DNA from: Rhodopirellula sp.
GTDB lineage: Bacteria > Planctomycetota > Planctomycetia > Pirellulales > Pirellulaceae
DNA length: 6,944 nucleotides
NCBI GenBank assembly: GCA_002712845.1
Contig: PAUV01000088.1
Location: forward strand, 1 to 6,944
Direction: 5' to 3'
Under the pieces are notes generated by a model. The model was not told the DNA's origin. It searched no databases and saw only the letters and a program-made list of their open reading frames with translations. Of this stretch, positions 1-6,517 are shown one piece after another (the stretch's first letter is position 1; every line of letters begins with the position of its first letter). The position numbers were made by a program, and so were the translations under genes.

Positions 1-1005
1 GAAGCGCTTCGAGAACGCGGTGCTGGCGTTGTCCGCATCGCGGTGGATAGTGACAAAGATGCCGCAGCACTCGCTGAGATCCGCAAACAGACGACAGCCA
101 ACCTTGCCGTTGACTTGCAGGAGAACTTCCGACTGGCGGAGGCAGTCGCTCCTCACGTGAACAAGATCCGCTACAACCCGGGACACTTGTATCACCACCA
201 AAGAGACAAACCGTGGCAGGACAAGGTCCGCTTCATCATTGAACAGGCGAAGCAATTTGACTGCGCCGTGCGGATCGGGGTTAATTGCGGCAGCGTCGAT
301 CCTGCCAAGAAAGAAAAATACGATCCTAAAGATTCCATCACGCCGATGCTTGAGAGTGCATTGGAACACTGTGATTTTGTGGACTCTCAGGATTTCAGTC
401 GTTACGTCGTATCGCTGAAAGACTCAGATCCGAGCAAGGTAATCGAAGTTAACCAGCGCTTTGCGGAACAAAGACCCGATGTGCCGCTTCACCTGGGAGT
501 CACAGAAGCTGGAATGCCGCCTGATGGAATCATCAAAACACGGATAGCATTCGAGCAGCTGATTGGTCGTGGTATCGGGGACACGGTACGTGTTTCACTG
601 ACCTTGCCGAATGATCGCAAGCCGGAAGAGATTGATGCTGGCCGAGGTATTGTTGATGACATCTACGCAGGTAGAGTGCGAACGGTCGTCAACCTCAACG
701 ACAAAGCGCTGAACATCATCAGTTGCCCCAGCTGTTCCCGCGTCGAGAATGAGGCATTCATTGATCTCGCAGCCAACGTCAAAGAAATGACGGAATACGC
801 CAAGGACTACGCAATCACCATCGCTGTCATGGGCTGTCGCGTCAACGGGCCCGGAGAGACCGATGACGCAGACTTGGGACTTTGGTGCGGCCCGGCCAAG
901 GTTAATCTCAAAAAAGGGACTGAGGCGTTAGGAGCCTTCGGATATGACGAAATTCTGCCACGCCTCAAACAGGAACTGGACATCCTGATCCACGATAAAT
1001 CCTAA
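1..1005 (+). CDS. ispG: 4-hydroxy-3-methylbut-2-enyl-diphosphate synthase (IspG/GcpE), 5'-truncated by the window edge
   Basis: IspG is the [4Fe-4S] enzyme that reductively opens methylerythritol cyclodiphosphate to HMBPP, the penultimate step of the MEP isoprenoid pathway, in the cytoplasm. The frame is open from base 1 and closes with TAA at 1003-1005, giving 334 visible codons. A GTG at 43 lies inside the barrel domain and is not the start. Visible landmarks are the TIM-barrel segments [24 protein letters not shown] and TVRVSLT. The C-terminal cluster domain follows, with ISCPSCSR (Cys at visible codons 242 and 245) and GCRVNGPGE (Cys 279, Glu 286). These match E. coli Cys270, Cys273, Cys305 and Glu312 with a steady offset of 26-28, so roughly 28 N-terminal residues are missing. 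The cluster domain follows the barrel directly, so this is the two-domain bacterial form without the large insert seen in plants and Chlamydia. All cluster ligands are intact. It converges with imuB. Confidence 0.97.
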   Translation, partial: EALRERGAGVVRIAVDSDKDAAALAEIRKQTTANLAVDLQENFRLAEAVAPHVNKIRYNPGHLYHHQRDKPWQDKVRFIIEQAKQFDCAVRIGVNCGSVDPAKKEKYDPKDSITPMLESALEHCDFVDSQDFSRYVVSLKDSDPSKVIEVNQRFAEQRPDVPLHLGVTEAGMPPDGIIKTRIAFEQLIGRGIGDTVRVSLTLPNDRKPEEIDAGRGIVDDIYAGRVRTVVNLNDKALNIISCPSCSRVENEAFIDLAANVKEMTEYAKDYAITIAVMGCRVNGPGETDDADLGLWCGPAKVNLKKGTEALGAFGYDEILPRLKQELDILIHDKS

Positions 1006-1051
1006 GCACCGAAACAGCACAGATAGGACTCGCAGCTGGAATACGCGGAAC

Positions 1052-1073
1052 GCGCCGCGGGACTACACGGCGC
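1052..1073 (+). terminator. weak GC-rich hairpin after ispG
   Basis: GCGCCG at 1052-1057 pairs with CGGCGC at 1068-1073 around a 10-base loop, 46 bases after the ispG stop. No T-run follows, so it is at best a weak or factor-dependent 3' end. The stem is short enough to be chance in GC-rich sequence. Confidence 0.2.
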
Positions 1074-1260
1074 TCGGCGAACAAAAATGCTGATTCCGCT
1101 GCTCGAACTCGACTCCGCCCTACCCAAAATCCAAAGCGGTGGTCATAGCTTTGCAGAAACGCACAAAAAGTGGTGATCACTTGCCGTTGTGTCACCGGCA
1201 GAGCTCCATTTGGTCAACCAAAAATTCTTGGTCTGGGGAAGGCAGTTGAACTAACGCCAA

Positions 1261-1686
1261 TCGGCACTTTGCAATCTGGGGCAAACTTCTATTCGTCTTT
1301 GAATCAACCTCGTCGTGGGCGGGTATATCACAGCTGCCCAAGCACTGTCGGTGCTCAATCAGCACCTTGCGTCTCGTAATCCGATTGGACAACTGGCCGT
1401 CGAAAGCGAACACCCTAAGTCAAGTGTTCGACGTGCTGGCTCAGCGGACCATCTCGGACCAACCGTTTGGTGAACTGGCAATTGAACTCCGGCACTTAGG
1501 ACCGGCTTGACCTTGGAAGGTTGCTGCTGCCCCAAGCGGTGGGCAGCAGACCGTTGGCTGAGTTGATTTTTGGAAGAAGGTTTGATGCCTTAGATTGAAC
1601 TCGGCAATGTGATTCATGAGCGGAAACTGCAGCAAAGTCGCAAGCCAGCCAATGAGCGTCCTGAGGTGCTTCCCATGGCGGGATAA
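1261..1686 (+). pseudogene. decayed gene for an MshEN/GspE-N-like repeat protein
   Basis: No intact frame exists, but consecutive pieces in shifting frames read as one protein. Frame 1 from 1321 gives GYITAAQALSVLNQH and then NPIGQLAVES. Frame 2 from about 1412 gives TLSQVFDVLAQ and PFGELAIELRHLG. Frame 3 from about 1500 gives DLGRLLLPQAVGSRPLAELI. Frame 1 from about 1567 gives FLEEGLMP, a stop, then IELGNVIHERKLQQSRKPAN, ending at TAA 1684-1686. The pattern (G-[YL]-[IL]-[TS], Q, a leucine-rich helix, then P-[IFL]-G-[EQ]-LA-[IV]-E) recurs. It resembles the small helical repeats at the N-terminus of type II secretion/pilus ATPases (MshEN), which also occur as stand-alone proteins. At least three frameshifts and two stops (TGA 1300, TAG 1591) interrupt it. 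The 5' limit is uncertain: it may begin near 1261 or have lost its start. Family assignment is by pattern only. Sequencing error could explain some shifts but hardly the stops as well. Confidence 0.5.
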
Positions 1687-1725
1687 GAAAACCAGGCTTC
1701 AGTCGGCACCTGAGTCAACTGAAGC
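1680..1725 (-). terminator. probable intrinsic terminator of the imuAB operon
   Basis: Read on the minus strand, GCTTCAGT (1725-1718) and ACTGAAGC (1703-1696) form a perfect 8-bp stem around a 14-base loop. Four bases later comes TTTTCTTAT. The imuB TGA (1717-1715) lies in the loop, so the operon would end almost at its stop codon. The long loop and imperfect T-run lower confidence. The same hairpin could also help stop + strand transcription arriving from ispG. Confidence 0.5.
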
Positions 1726-3712
1726 GGCCGTGCAACATCCAGCGATAAGATGTGCGATTTTTCTGTAGTTCAGCCCGAGATACGAGATTGCGAAAGATCC
1801 ACCACCACTCTCCTTGGTCTGTTTCAACACGATAATAGTCACGTCGAATTGACTTTCCTCTCCACCACCCACTTTCAATGCGTTCTGGTCCCCAATGATT
1901 CAGTACCTGGTGGTCCACTCCGTTGAATCGAATTCGTTGCGGTAAACGAGAAGACGACACTCGAAGACTGAAATCCGTCTCATGCCACGCCACACGCAGC
2001 GGTAAAGGGTCAGCAAGAAGAGAAAGAGGACGCCGCAGGGCGTCACCAGCCGTTGGTTTTACAAGAGAGCGATTGATGGCCGACTCCACATTGTCTGCCC
2101 ATCTGTTGGAACTCCGTTTCCGATTTTTCTTGCGTCGTTTCACAACAGGTGAACTCGCATTGCCCGCCAATGGCAGAACCTCAAATGCGCGTTCAGGTAA
2201 CGGATCATTCTGCAACTCCAAATATCCAACCCGCTCACGCCCCATCCGCCCAGTCAATGCGTCGACCAAACGACTGATGGCGACACCTGTCATCCCCGTT
2301 GCCGAAGACGAGTTCTCCTCAAGCTCAAAGAATGAAGCCTGGCTGCTGCGAAGTGCACCTGACAACGTGACCAGCAGACTCAAACGCTCGACCTTTTCCT
2401 GGATCCGTACTGACTCCAACTGATTGACGACCAAACCACTGAGATGGTCAGCATCCACCGTGGGGGCAAACAACCCGACATCCAAACTTGTTTTTTTAGT
2501 CCCACTCAATTCCATGCAACAGCGCAACCGCAATACGCCACGTTGCTGCACCATCAATTGTGAAGTCAACTGTGAGACCAATCGCTTGAGCCGATCCGTC
2601 AGAATCTCGAGGTCAGTCGTGGGATATTCCAATGCGAGGGTCACCGAATACTCGGCCTCAGCCTGATGAACTTTGAGTGGTTCGTCGACTTCTGCCTGCA
2701 CCTGCTCCAAACGCCGCACCAATTCAGGCCCCAATCGCGTCGCCAATCCACTTCGAGGCAGCGAAAGCAACTGACTCAATGAGACAACACCGAGCCTTGC
2801 TAGAGTAGAGACGGTGTCGGTTGCAAGCCTCAACGACTGAACGGGCAATTCTTCAATCGCTCGCGCAGTACTTTCGTCACCGCGAATAATCAGTCCACCA
2901 TAGAAAACTCGTTTGGAAGAACACGCCATATCTTGGATTCCGCCAGAACTCCACTCACTACCTTCACCTTCTAGTTTTTCAGCAAGATTCGTTTTCCTCA
3001 AAAGCTCTGGACTCTGCCCACCGCATGGCAACTGCCTGGGTACCTCCCTCATAACCCCCAGCGGCTTCATCGTTGCCTCGTGTGCCAAAGCCCATGATGC
3101 AGCTACAGAGTCCGCAATTGCCATTCGAGCTCGCACATGTCGTGCAGCCAACATTGCCTCCACTGCCACCAAAAGCCCAGATTCATCACCGAATAGATGA
3201 CTGACGCCTGAGATATCGCATAGCAGAGATTCACATTGATGCCGCGGATGACCGGCCCATGGTTTGGCTGCCAATTCTTCCAGAGCAACTTTGGGAGTAA
3301 TCTGCCTCTGCACGGATACTGCAATCTGCTCAAGTGAACGCTGATCCAAGCTCTTATCATGACGCTGGATCAGCGGGGGCCTTCTTGCTGAATCTGATTG
3401 ACGCAATCCGGAGTTGGTAGACGAACGCACCAAATCGGCTGCCTCAGCAAGCTTCATGGAAACCCGCACTCCGAGTTGTGATGCTGCATGACAACAAGCG
3501 ACCACCAGACGCCCTCGGCGGGAATTTTCATTCCACAGCACAATCGGAACCTCTGCAATCGGAACCTCTGCAATCGGAACCTCTGCAATCGGAACCTCTG
3601 CAATCGGAACCGAATCAGTGTGAACCGAATCACGCTCTGCGGCTTGTCGCAACTCGCTTTGCAGTCTTTGGATGGGCCAGTTCGGAAGCCAGATGCACAG
3701 CAGCCGTTTCAT
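1715..3712 (-). CDS. imuB: ImuB, catalytically inactive Y-family polymerase-like mutasome subunit
   Basis: ImuB bridges the error-prone polymerase DnaE2 (ImuC), ImuA and the beta clamp in SOS-induced translesion synthesis. The 665-residue protein opens with MKRLLCIWLPNWPIQRL, the ImuB form of Y-family motif I, in which the acidic metal ligands of active DinB-type polymerases are replaced. Next come LVVACCHAASQLGVRVSMKLAEA (about 69-92, here split by wrapping only), LLCDISGVSHLFGDE (163-177), a helix-hairpin-helix-like stretch (about 303-340), a probable clamp motif QASFFEL (458-464), DPLPERAFEVLPL (503-515), RPLSLLADPLPL (561-572) and a DUF6504-like C-terminus rich in Trp/Tyr. Residues about 36-57 are PIAEV repeats. 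Residues about 225-285 look longer than usual for the family. The start at 3712 is chosen because the family begins with this motif. In-frame starts at 3754 and 3793 would add a non-conserved leader inside imuA. It overlaps imuA by 83 bp and is presumably co-transcribed. Confidence 0.92.
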   Translation of the reverse strand: MKRLLCIWLPNWPIQRLQSELRQAAERDSVHTDSVPIAEVPIAEVPIAEVPIAEVPIVLWNENSRRGRLVVACCHAASQLGVRVSMKLAEAADLVRSSTNSGLRQSDSARRPPLIQRHDKSLDQRSLEQIAVSVQRQITPKVALEELAAKPWAGHPRHQCESLLCDISGVSHLFGDESGLLVAVEAMLAARHVRARMAIADSVAASWALAHEATMKPLGVMREVPRQLPCGGQSPELLRKTNLAEKLEGEGSEWSSGGIQDMACSSKRVFYGGLIIRGDESTARAIEELPVQSLRLATDTVSTLARLGVVSLSQLLSLPRSGLATRLGPELVRRLEQVQAEVDEPLKVHQAEAEYSVTLALEYPTTDLEILTDRLKRLVSQLTSQLMVQQRGVLRLRCCMELSGTKKTSLDVGLFAPTVDADHLSGLVVNQLESVRIQEKVERLSLLVTLSGALRSSQASFFELEENSSSATGMTGVAISRLVDALTGRMGRERVGYLELQNDPLPERAFEVLPLAGNASSPVVKRRKKNRKRSSNRWADNVESAINRSLVKPTAGDALRRPLSLLADPLPLRVAWHETDFSLRVSSSRLPQRIRFNGVDHQVLNHWGPERIESGWWRGKSIRRDYYRVETDQGEWWWIFRNLVSRAELQKNRTSYRWMLHGRFS
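3541..3633 (-). repeat. 15-bp in-frame tandem repeat in imuB
   Basis: The plus-strand unit CAATCGGAACCTCTG is repeated exactly four times (3541-3600), followed by a partial copy (3601-3610). Two degenerate units then share GAACCGAATCA at 15-bp spacing (3607 and 3622). On the minus strand it encodes PIAEV repeats at ImuB residues about 36-57. The period is a multiple of three, so gain or loss of a unit would lengthen or shorten the protein without a frameshift. The imuA stop codon (3632-3630) lies within the degenerate end. Confidence 0.95.
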
Positions 3713-4781
3713 ATCTGTTGTCCTTTGAACAACCGGTTGAGGAGACAGAGTCATGATGCCAATGGATCGTATGCAAACTTCCACGATCATCAATTTGTAC
3801 TGCAGTCTGTTGCCCTGATGTACCGCCGCGGCAACGATCTACCGTGACCTGTAAAGCACGATGGGATTGAACCGCAATTTCTTCACGAATGCTTCCCCGC
3901 GAACTCACAACAGAATCAAATGGATCGTGTTGAGATCCTGTAGCTAAATGTTTAACGTGAAAACGCACTTCAGCAAAACTGGGTCTTCCCCGGCTCGCTG
4001 TCGGGCGGACTAACAGGCCTGCGGTTTTCCCCACCTCAGATGCCAACTGAAATCGTCGTGCGTCACGATCATCCAAGTGAACGCCTGCATAAGCCCAAAC
4101 TGCTGCAACAGATTCACATCGCAATGCTTGATCAATTGCCCAGACAAGATCAGAGTGACGTTTGGGACGCACCCAAATGATTCGATCAACCGGAAGCCCC
4201 AGTGAAATCGCTGCGGGTGGATAAAAACCTGACTCACCACAAACAACAACCAAGGGCCCAGACTTCACCGACACCTTCAGAAGATTAGCAGCAGCAACCA
4301 GAGACAAAGACGCCGCTCCCGAACTCTCTGAATCAGCAACCCACTCAGTAATGGCATCACGCCGTAATCCTCCCCGAGGCAGCATTGCGTCAATGGACTC
4401 GCTTCCAGTTGAATAGAGTGCCTGTGCTTGATGTTCAACTTGTTCAGACAGCACGCATCCCAAATCGACTCGCAACTTACGAAGAACCGACTCTCGATCC
4501 TGACTTTCAGATGCGAGGACATCAAGTTCCGAATCATCCAGCCGACTGCCAGACTCGGCTACTGATGCTGGTACTGATGCTGGTACTGATGCTGGTACTG
4601 ATGCTGGCGAAAAACGGTGGTCTCCCAAACTCTGCCAATCCGTGCCAGCACGAAATGCTTTGACTGGCTCAGGCACTGACTGCGAGTTCTGCTCACACTC
4701 CCCATCAGATAAATCATTCGCACCAGCTTTGCCCTGAGAGCAATAACCAGTTAGGAAATCAAAGGTTTGTTGATTTGACAT
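3630..4781 (-). CDS. imuA: ImuA, RecA-like mutasome accessory protein
   Basis: ImuA (sometimes mis-annotated SulA or RecA-like) works with ImuB and DnaE2 in damage-induced mutagenesis. The 383-residue product has a low-complexity N-terminus (1-95) with a PASV repeat (about 59-74), then the RecA-fold core. This runs STGSESIDAMLPRGGLRRDAITEW (124-147 overall), the degenerate P-loop position ADSESSGAASLSLVAAA, a Walker-B-like strand GPLVVVCGE (175-183), IIWVRPKRHSDLVWAIDQAL (201-220), SVAAVWAY (224-231) and the family-typical LQVTVDRCRGGTSGQ (310-324). The P-loop-like segment reads SSGAA where RecA has SSGKT, so the lysine needed for ATP binding is absent, as is common in ImuA. The start at 4781 (ATG) is preferred to a GTG at 4874, because the added leader looks unrelated. 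No clear ribosome site precedes it. The last 27 residues run into imuB and look like an unconserved tail. Confidence 0.88.
   Translation of the reverse strand: MSNQQTFDFLTGYCSQGKAGANDLSDGECEQNSQSVPEPVKAFRAGTDWQSLGDHRFSPASVPASVPASVPASVAESGSRLDDSELDVLASESQDRESVLRKLRVDLGCVLSEQVEHQAQALYSTGSESIDAMLPRGGLRRDAITEWVADSESSGAASLSLVAAANLLKVSVKSGPLVVVCGESGFYPPAAISLGLPVDRIIWVRPKRHSDLVWAIDQALRCESVAAVWAYAGVHLDDRDARRFQLASEVGKTAGLLVRPTASRGRPSFAEVRFHVKHLATGSQHDPFDSVVSSRGSIREEIAVQSHRALQVTVDRCRGGTSGQQTAVQIDDRGSLHTIHWHHDSVSSTGCSKDNRYETAAVHLASELAHPKTAKRVATSRRA
4561..4608 (-). repeat. 12-bp in-frame tandem repeat in imuA
   Basis: The plus-strand unit ACTGATGCTGGT is present four times in a row, the last copy ending in C. 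On the minus strand it encodes the PASV repeat at ImuA residues about 59-74, in the linker before the RecA-like core. The period is a multiple of three, so copy-number change keeps the frame. Confidence 0.93.
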
Positions 4782-4902
4782 CACAGAACGAAGTACACGC
4801 GTGAAAAAATTTGAGTGAGAATGGAGAAAGAGCAAGTGAAGAGTGGGCTGAAACTCGAGGCCGGAAACAACCACTTTCCCAATGCTATCAACTAATGTAT
4901 GC

Positions 4903-4915
4903 TTGTACAGTACTT
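4903..4915. promoter_or_regulatory. candidate operator in the imuA / lapA-like divergent spacer
   Basis: The 156-bp spacer between the imuA start (4781) and the lapA-like start (4938) must hold both promoters. It contains two overlapping palindromes, TGTACA (4904-4909) and AGTACT (4909-4914), forming TTGTACAGTACTT. A further GTAC lies near 4793. imuA operons are usually LexA-controlled, and such compact GTAC palindromes recall some non-proteobacterial LexA boxes, but I know no verified box for this lineage. No convincing -35/-10 pair is visible for either gene. Confidence 0.25.
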
Positions 4916-4937
4916 ATTCGGCTATTGGTAATCACTG

Positions 4938-5264
4938 ATGCAGAAAATCCGCTGGTTCTTCCTGATCTTGATTGCGGTGATGACCTTGGCGCTGGTCTTT
5001 CAGAACCAAGCGACGGTTGAGATTCAGCTTCTTTTCTGGAAGCAGTCCCTGCCACTTTCTTTACTTTTGATTTCAACCACCACCATTGGTTTTTTGCTAG
5101 GTGCATTATTGACCGCGGCGATGCTTCGCAAGCGAAAGAAGAAAAAGCTGGTTTCGAAGTCCCCAACCACTGACCCCATAGACACACCAGCGAACACAAA
5201 ATCGCAACGAATTGGCGGCAGGAAACAAGTGAAAACTCCTCTAGAAACCGGCTCTGGCGAATAA
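4938..5264 (+). CDS. LapA-domain (DUF1049) small inner-membrane protein
   Basis: This 108-residue protein has two predicted membrane helices, about residues 6-22 and 39-63. Between them lies the hallmark segment VFQNQATVEIQLLFW (20-34), matching the LapA/DUF1049 pattern of a QN pair followed by a V-x-[VI]-x-[FL]-LFW strand. After the second helix come a strongly basic stretch RKRKKKK (64-70) and a polar tail of about 38 residues, expected in the cytoplasm. In E. coli, LapA acts with LapB in control of lipopolysaccharide synthesis. Stand-alone LapA-domain proteins in other phyla are mostly uncharacterised, so only an envelope role is inferred. The ATG at 4938 is the only start giving a full first helix. 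No clear Shine-Dalgarno sequence precedes it. It diverges from imuA and appears monocistronic. Confidence 0.85.
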   Translation: MQKIRWFFLILIAVMTLALVFQNQATVEIQLLFWKQSLPLSLLLISTTTIGFLLGALLTAAMLRKRKKKKLVSKSPTTDPIDTPANTKSQRIGGRKQVKTPLETGSGE

Positions 5265-5407
5265 CCGAGCCCGATTTCTGGCGAGTGGTATCGCACTGGC
5301 GAAGAAATCCAGCCGATACGAACCAGGCTTGCAATTCAATCCAGCTATGGCTCTGCAGCAGCCGAGCGGTAACAAGCGATCTGTTTAGCGAGCCGTTCAG
5401 CATCTAA

Positions 5408-5505
5408 TTAGCGGGCAACTCGGCGAGTTGCACGGTGTTTGGTTAGCGGGCAACTCGGCGAGTTGCACGGTGTTTGGTTAGCGGGCAACTCGGCGAGTTG
5501 CACGG
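5408..5505. repeat. three tandem copies of a 35-bp palindromic repeat
   Basis: Units at 5408-5442 and 5443-5477 are identical. The third (5478-5505) keeps the first 28 bases. Each contains GCAACTCGGCGAGTTGC (5415-5431, 5450-5466, 5485-5501), a 7-bp stem with a 3-base loop. Each unit begins TTA, a stop codon on the minus strand. Copy three is the coding end of the small minus-strand gene, and copies one and two lie in its 3' flank. The array may act as a 3'-end stabiliser or terminator, or be a REP-like intergenic element. There are no spacers, so it is not a CRISPR array. Confidence 0.9.
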
Positions 5506-5765
5506 CGAGCAGCCATCACAGCACGTCGTTTTGCAACCACGTCGTACCGCAGCAAAACCAAACGAGCGAGGTCACCCATGTGGTGTACACCGCCTTCGCG
5601 ATCGTTCTTTGCAGCAACATTGCTGCGTTTCACTGGAACGCTTCGCTCCACGACACCGTTCCCAGTAACTGCGTTCCCAGCAACCACGCTCTCGGCTTGA
5701 AACGATTCTGTAACAGGAAGAATCGCGGCATCGGCTGGAGCATCAAAAAGAAGCATTTGTGTCAT
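5478..5765 (-). CDS. small conserved-looking hypothetical protein (HHMGDLARLVLLRYD motif)
   Basis: This 95-residue protein has three parts. The N-terminus is MTQMLLFDAP. A variable Ala/Val/Asn-rich middle covers about 11-55. A helical segment VHHMGDLARLVLLRYDVVAK (60-79) is followed by a basic tail RRATRRVAR. I cannot assign a family or function. The ordered hydrophobic/charged spacing of the helical segment, and an impression that planctomycete small proteins share a GDLARLVLxRYD motif, are why I keep it as a gene. QMLLF resembles a beta-clamp-binding pentapeptide (Q-x-x-L-F), which may be coincidence. The last residues and TAA (5480-5478) lie in the third 35-bp repeat, so the C-terminus appears built from the repeat. 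A 20-bp palindrome lies 35 bases upstream of the ATG. No strong ribosome site is present, although GCGGGAAAC lies near 5776-5784. An alternative is a chance frame. Confidence 0.6.
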   Translation of the reverse strand: MTQMLLFDAPADAAILPVTESFQAESVVAGNAVTGNGVVERSVPVKRSNVAAKNDREGGVHHMGDLARLVLLRYDVVAKRRAVMAARRATRRVAR

Positions 5766-5800
5766 GGTTTAGTTTCCCGCAAAGAATGATGTTCTGTCTC

Positions 5801-5820
5801 TCGAGCAATCAATTGCTCGA
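5801..5820. promoter_or_regulatory. 20-bp palindrome upstream of the small minus-strand gene
   Basis: TCGAGCAATCAATTGCTCGA has perfect 9-bp arms (TCGAGCAAT / ATTGCTCGA) with a 2-base centre. It lies 35 bp upstream of the ATG at 5765, where a dimeric repressor or activator site would be expected. A centre of two bases is too small for a good RNA hairpin, which favours a DNA-binding site. The regulator is unknown. Confidence 0.5.
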
Positions 5821-6117
5821 CAAAACGATTTTTCGCGATGCGGATGACACGTCAGGTCACGAGGCAAAAGAAAATCTTTCCTCATCCGGAAAAATCATTC
5901 TCTCACCGCACAAAAAGCTGCGATTACTGGAAATCAACGCGAAAATACGAACTTCAAGGCCCCTGCAAACCGGAAGCCTCAAATCGAAGAATTACTGGTC
6001 AGCCTGTGGCCAGAGGACCAAAGCAACTTGAAACCAGGCCAAAATCGCCCGGTAACGTCCAACCAAACCCAAAAGCGAACCTGTTCTGCAGCAGGTTTCC
6101 TACCCGAGCCATACATC

Positions 6118-6177
6118 GATCACGCCGTACTGGGATGCGTCACGCACCATATTTTCTTCCCGTATCGTGGCGTGATC
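6118..6177. repeat. 60-bp complex inverted repeat (possible structured RNA)
   Basis: GATCACGCC (6118-6126) pairs perfectly with GGCGTGATC (6169-6177). Inside, TAC/GTA (6128-6130 with 6162-6164) and GGGA/TCCC (6132-6135 with 6158-6161) extend the stem to 16 bp with a small internal loop and one bulge. The apex holds a further mini-hairpin TGCG-TCA-CGCA (6136-6146). Nested pairing of this kind is more than a simple chance arm match. It lies 500 bp before hflX and is not an attenuator next to a start codon. Confidence 0.5.
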
Positions 6178-6354
6178 CAGCATTCCTACCGCCCCACGGC
6201 CCGCGTTTTTACGAGCTCGGGTCCACGCGACGCACAGCACGCGGTAAAAGCAACCGACTCGCGTCCGAAGTGACTGCCCCCGCAGCCTCACGCGTGTGTC
6301 CCTCTAGGCACGCCGCACGCGACTGTGCTCGGCACAATCGCTTATCTCGCCCAA

Positions 6355-6393
6355 CTGTCTCCACTGCCTCTCTCCACTGCCTGTCTACACTGC
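6355..6393. repeat. 13-bp direct repeat, three imperfect copies
   Basis: CTGTCTCCACTGC, CTCTCTCCACTGC and CTGTCTACACTGC follow one another at 6355, 6368 and 6381, each pair differing at one or two bases. The array lies in non-coding sequence. A simple slippage origin is likely, and no function can be read from it. Confidence 0.8.
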
Positions 6394-6517
6394 ACAGCAG
6401 CCTTGCTGGTTGCGCGAACGCTGGCCAATGAGTGCAAAGCATGGTTCAACGAAGTTTCTCGGTAAAAGGAGTCCGCTTAACGCCCCTTCCAGATATCGCC
6501 CCGTTCTCTGCTGTCCT

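Noticed and set aside
1170..1413. Short frames on both strands just before the relic (69 and 73 codons)
   Set aside because: They overlap each other and the decayed gene, and have no recognisable pattern.
1923..2423. 166-codon + strand open frame inside imuB
   Set aside because: It lies wholly within imuB on the other strand, is Arg/Ser rich, and is best explained as a shadow of imuB codon use.
3713..3793. Upstream in-frame starts for imuB (3754, 3793)
   Set aside because: The leader they add has no family counterpart and would enlarge the overlap with imuA. The family begins at the MKRLLCIWLP motif.
4888..5403. 171-codon - strand open frame opposite the lapA-like gene
   Set aside because: It is antisense to a recognised gene over most of its length and has no family features of its own.
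5408..5505. Direct repeats considered as a CRISPR array
   Set aside because: The copies are immediately adjacent with no unique spacers, and no cas genes are visible.
5838..6431. 197-codon + strand open frame in the spacer
   Set aside because: Composition is erratic (Arg, Ser, Pro, His rich), with no domain pattern and no ribosome site. It covers the inverted repeat and the 13-bp repeats. Read as a chance frame in GC-rich DNA.
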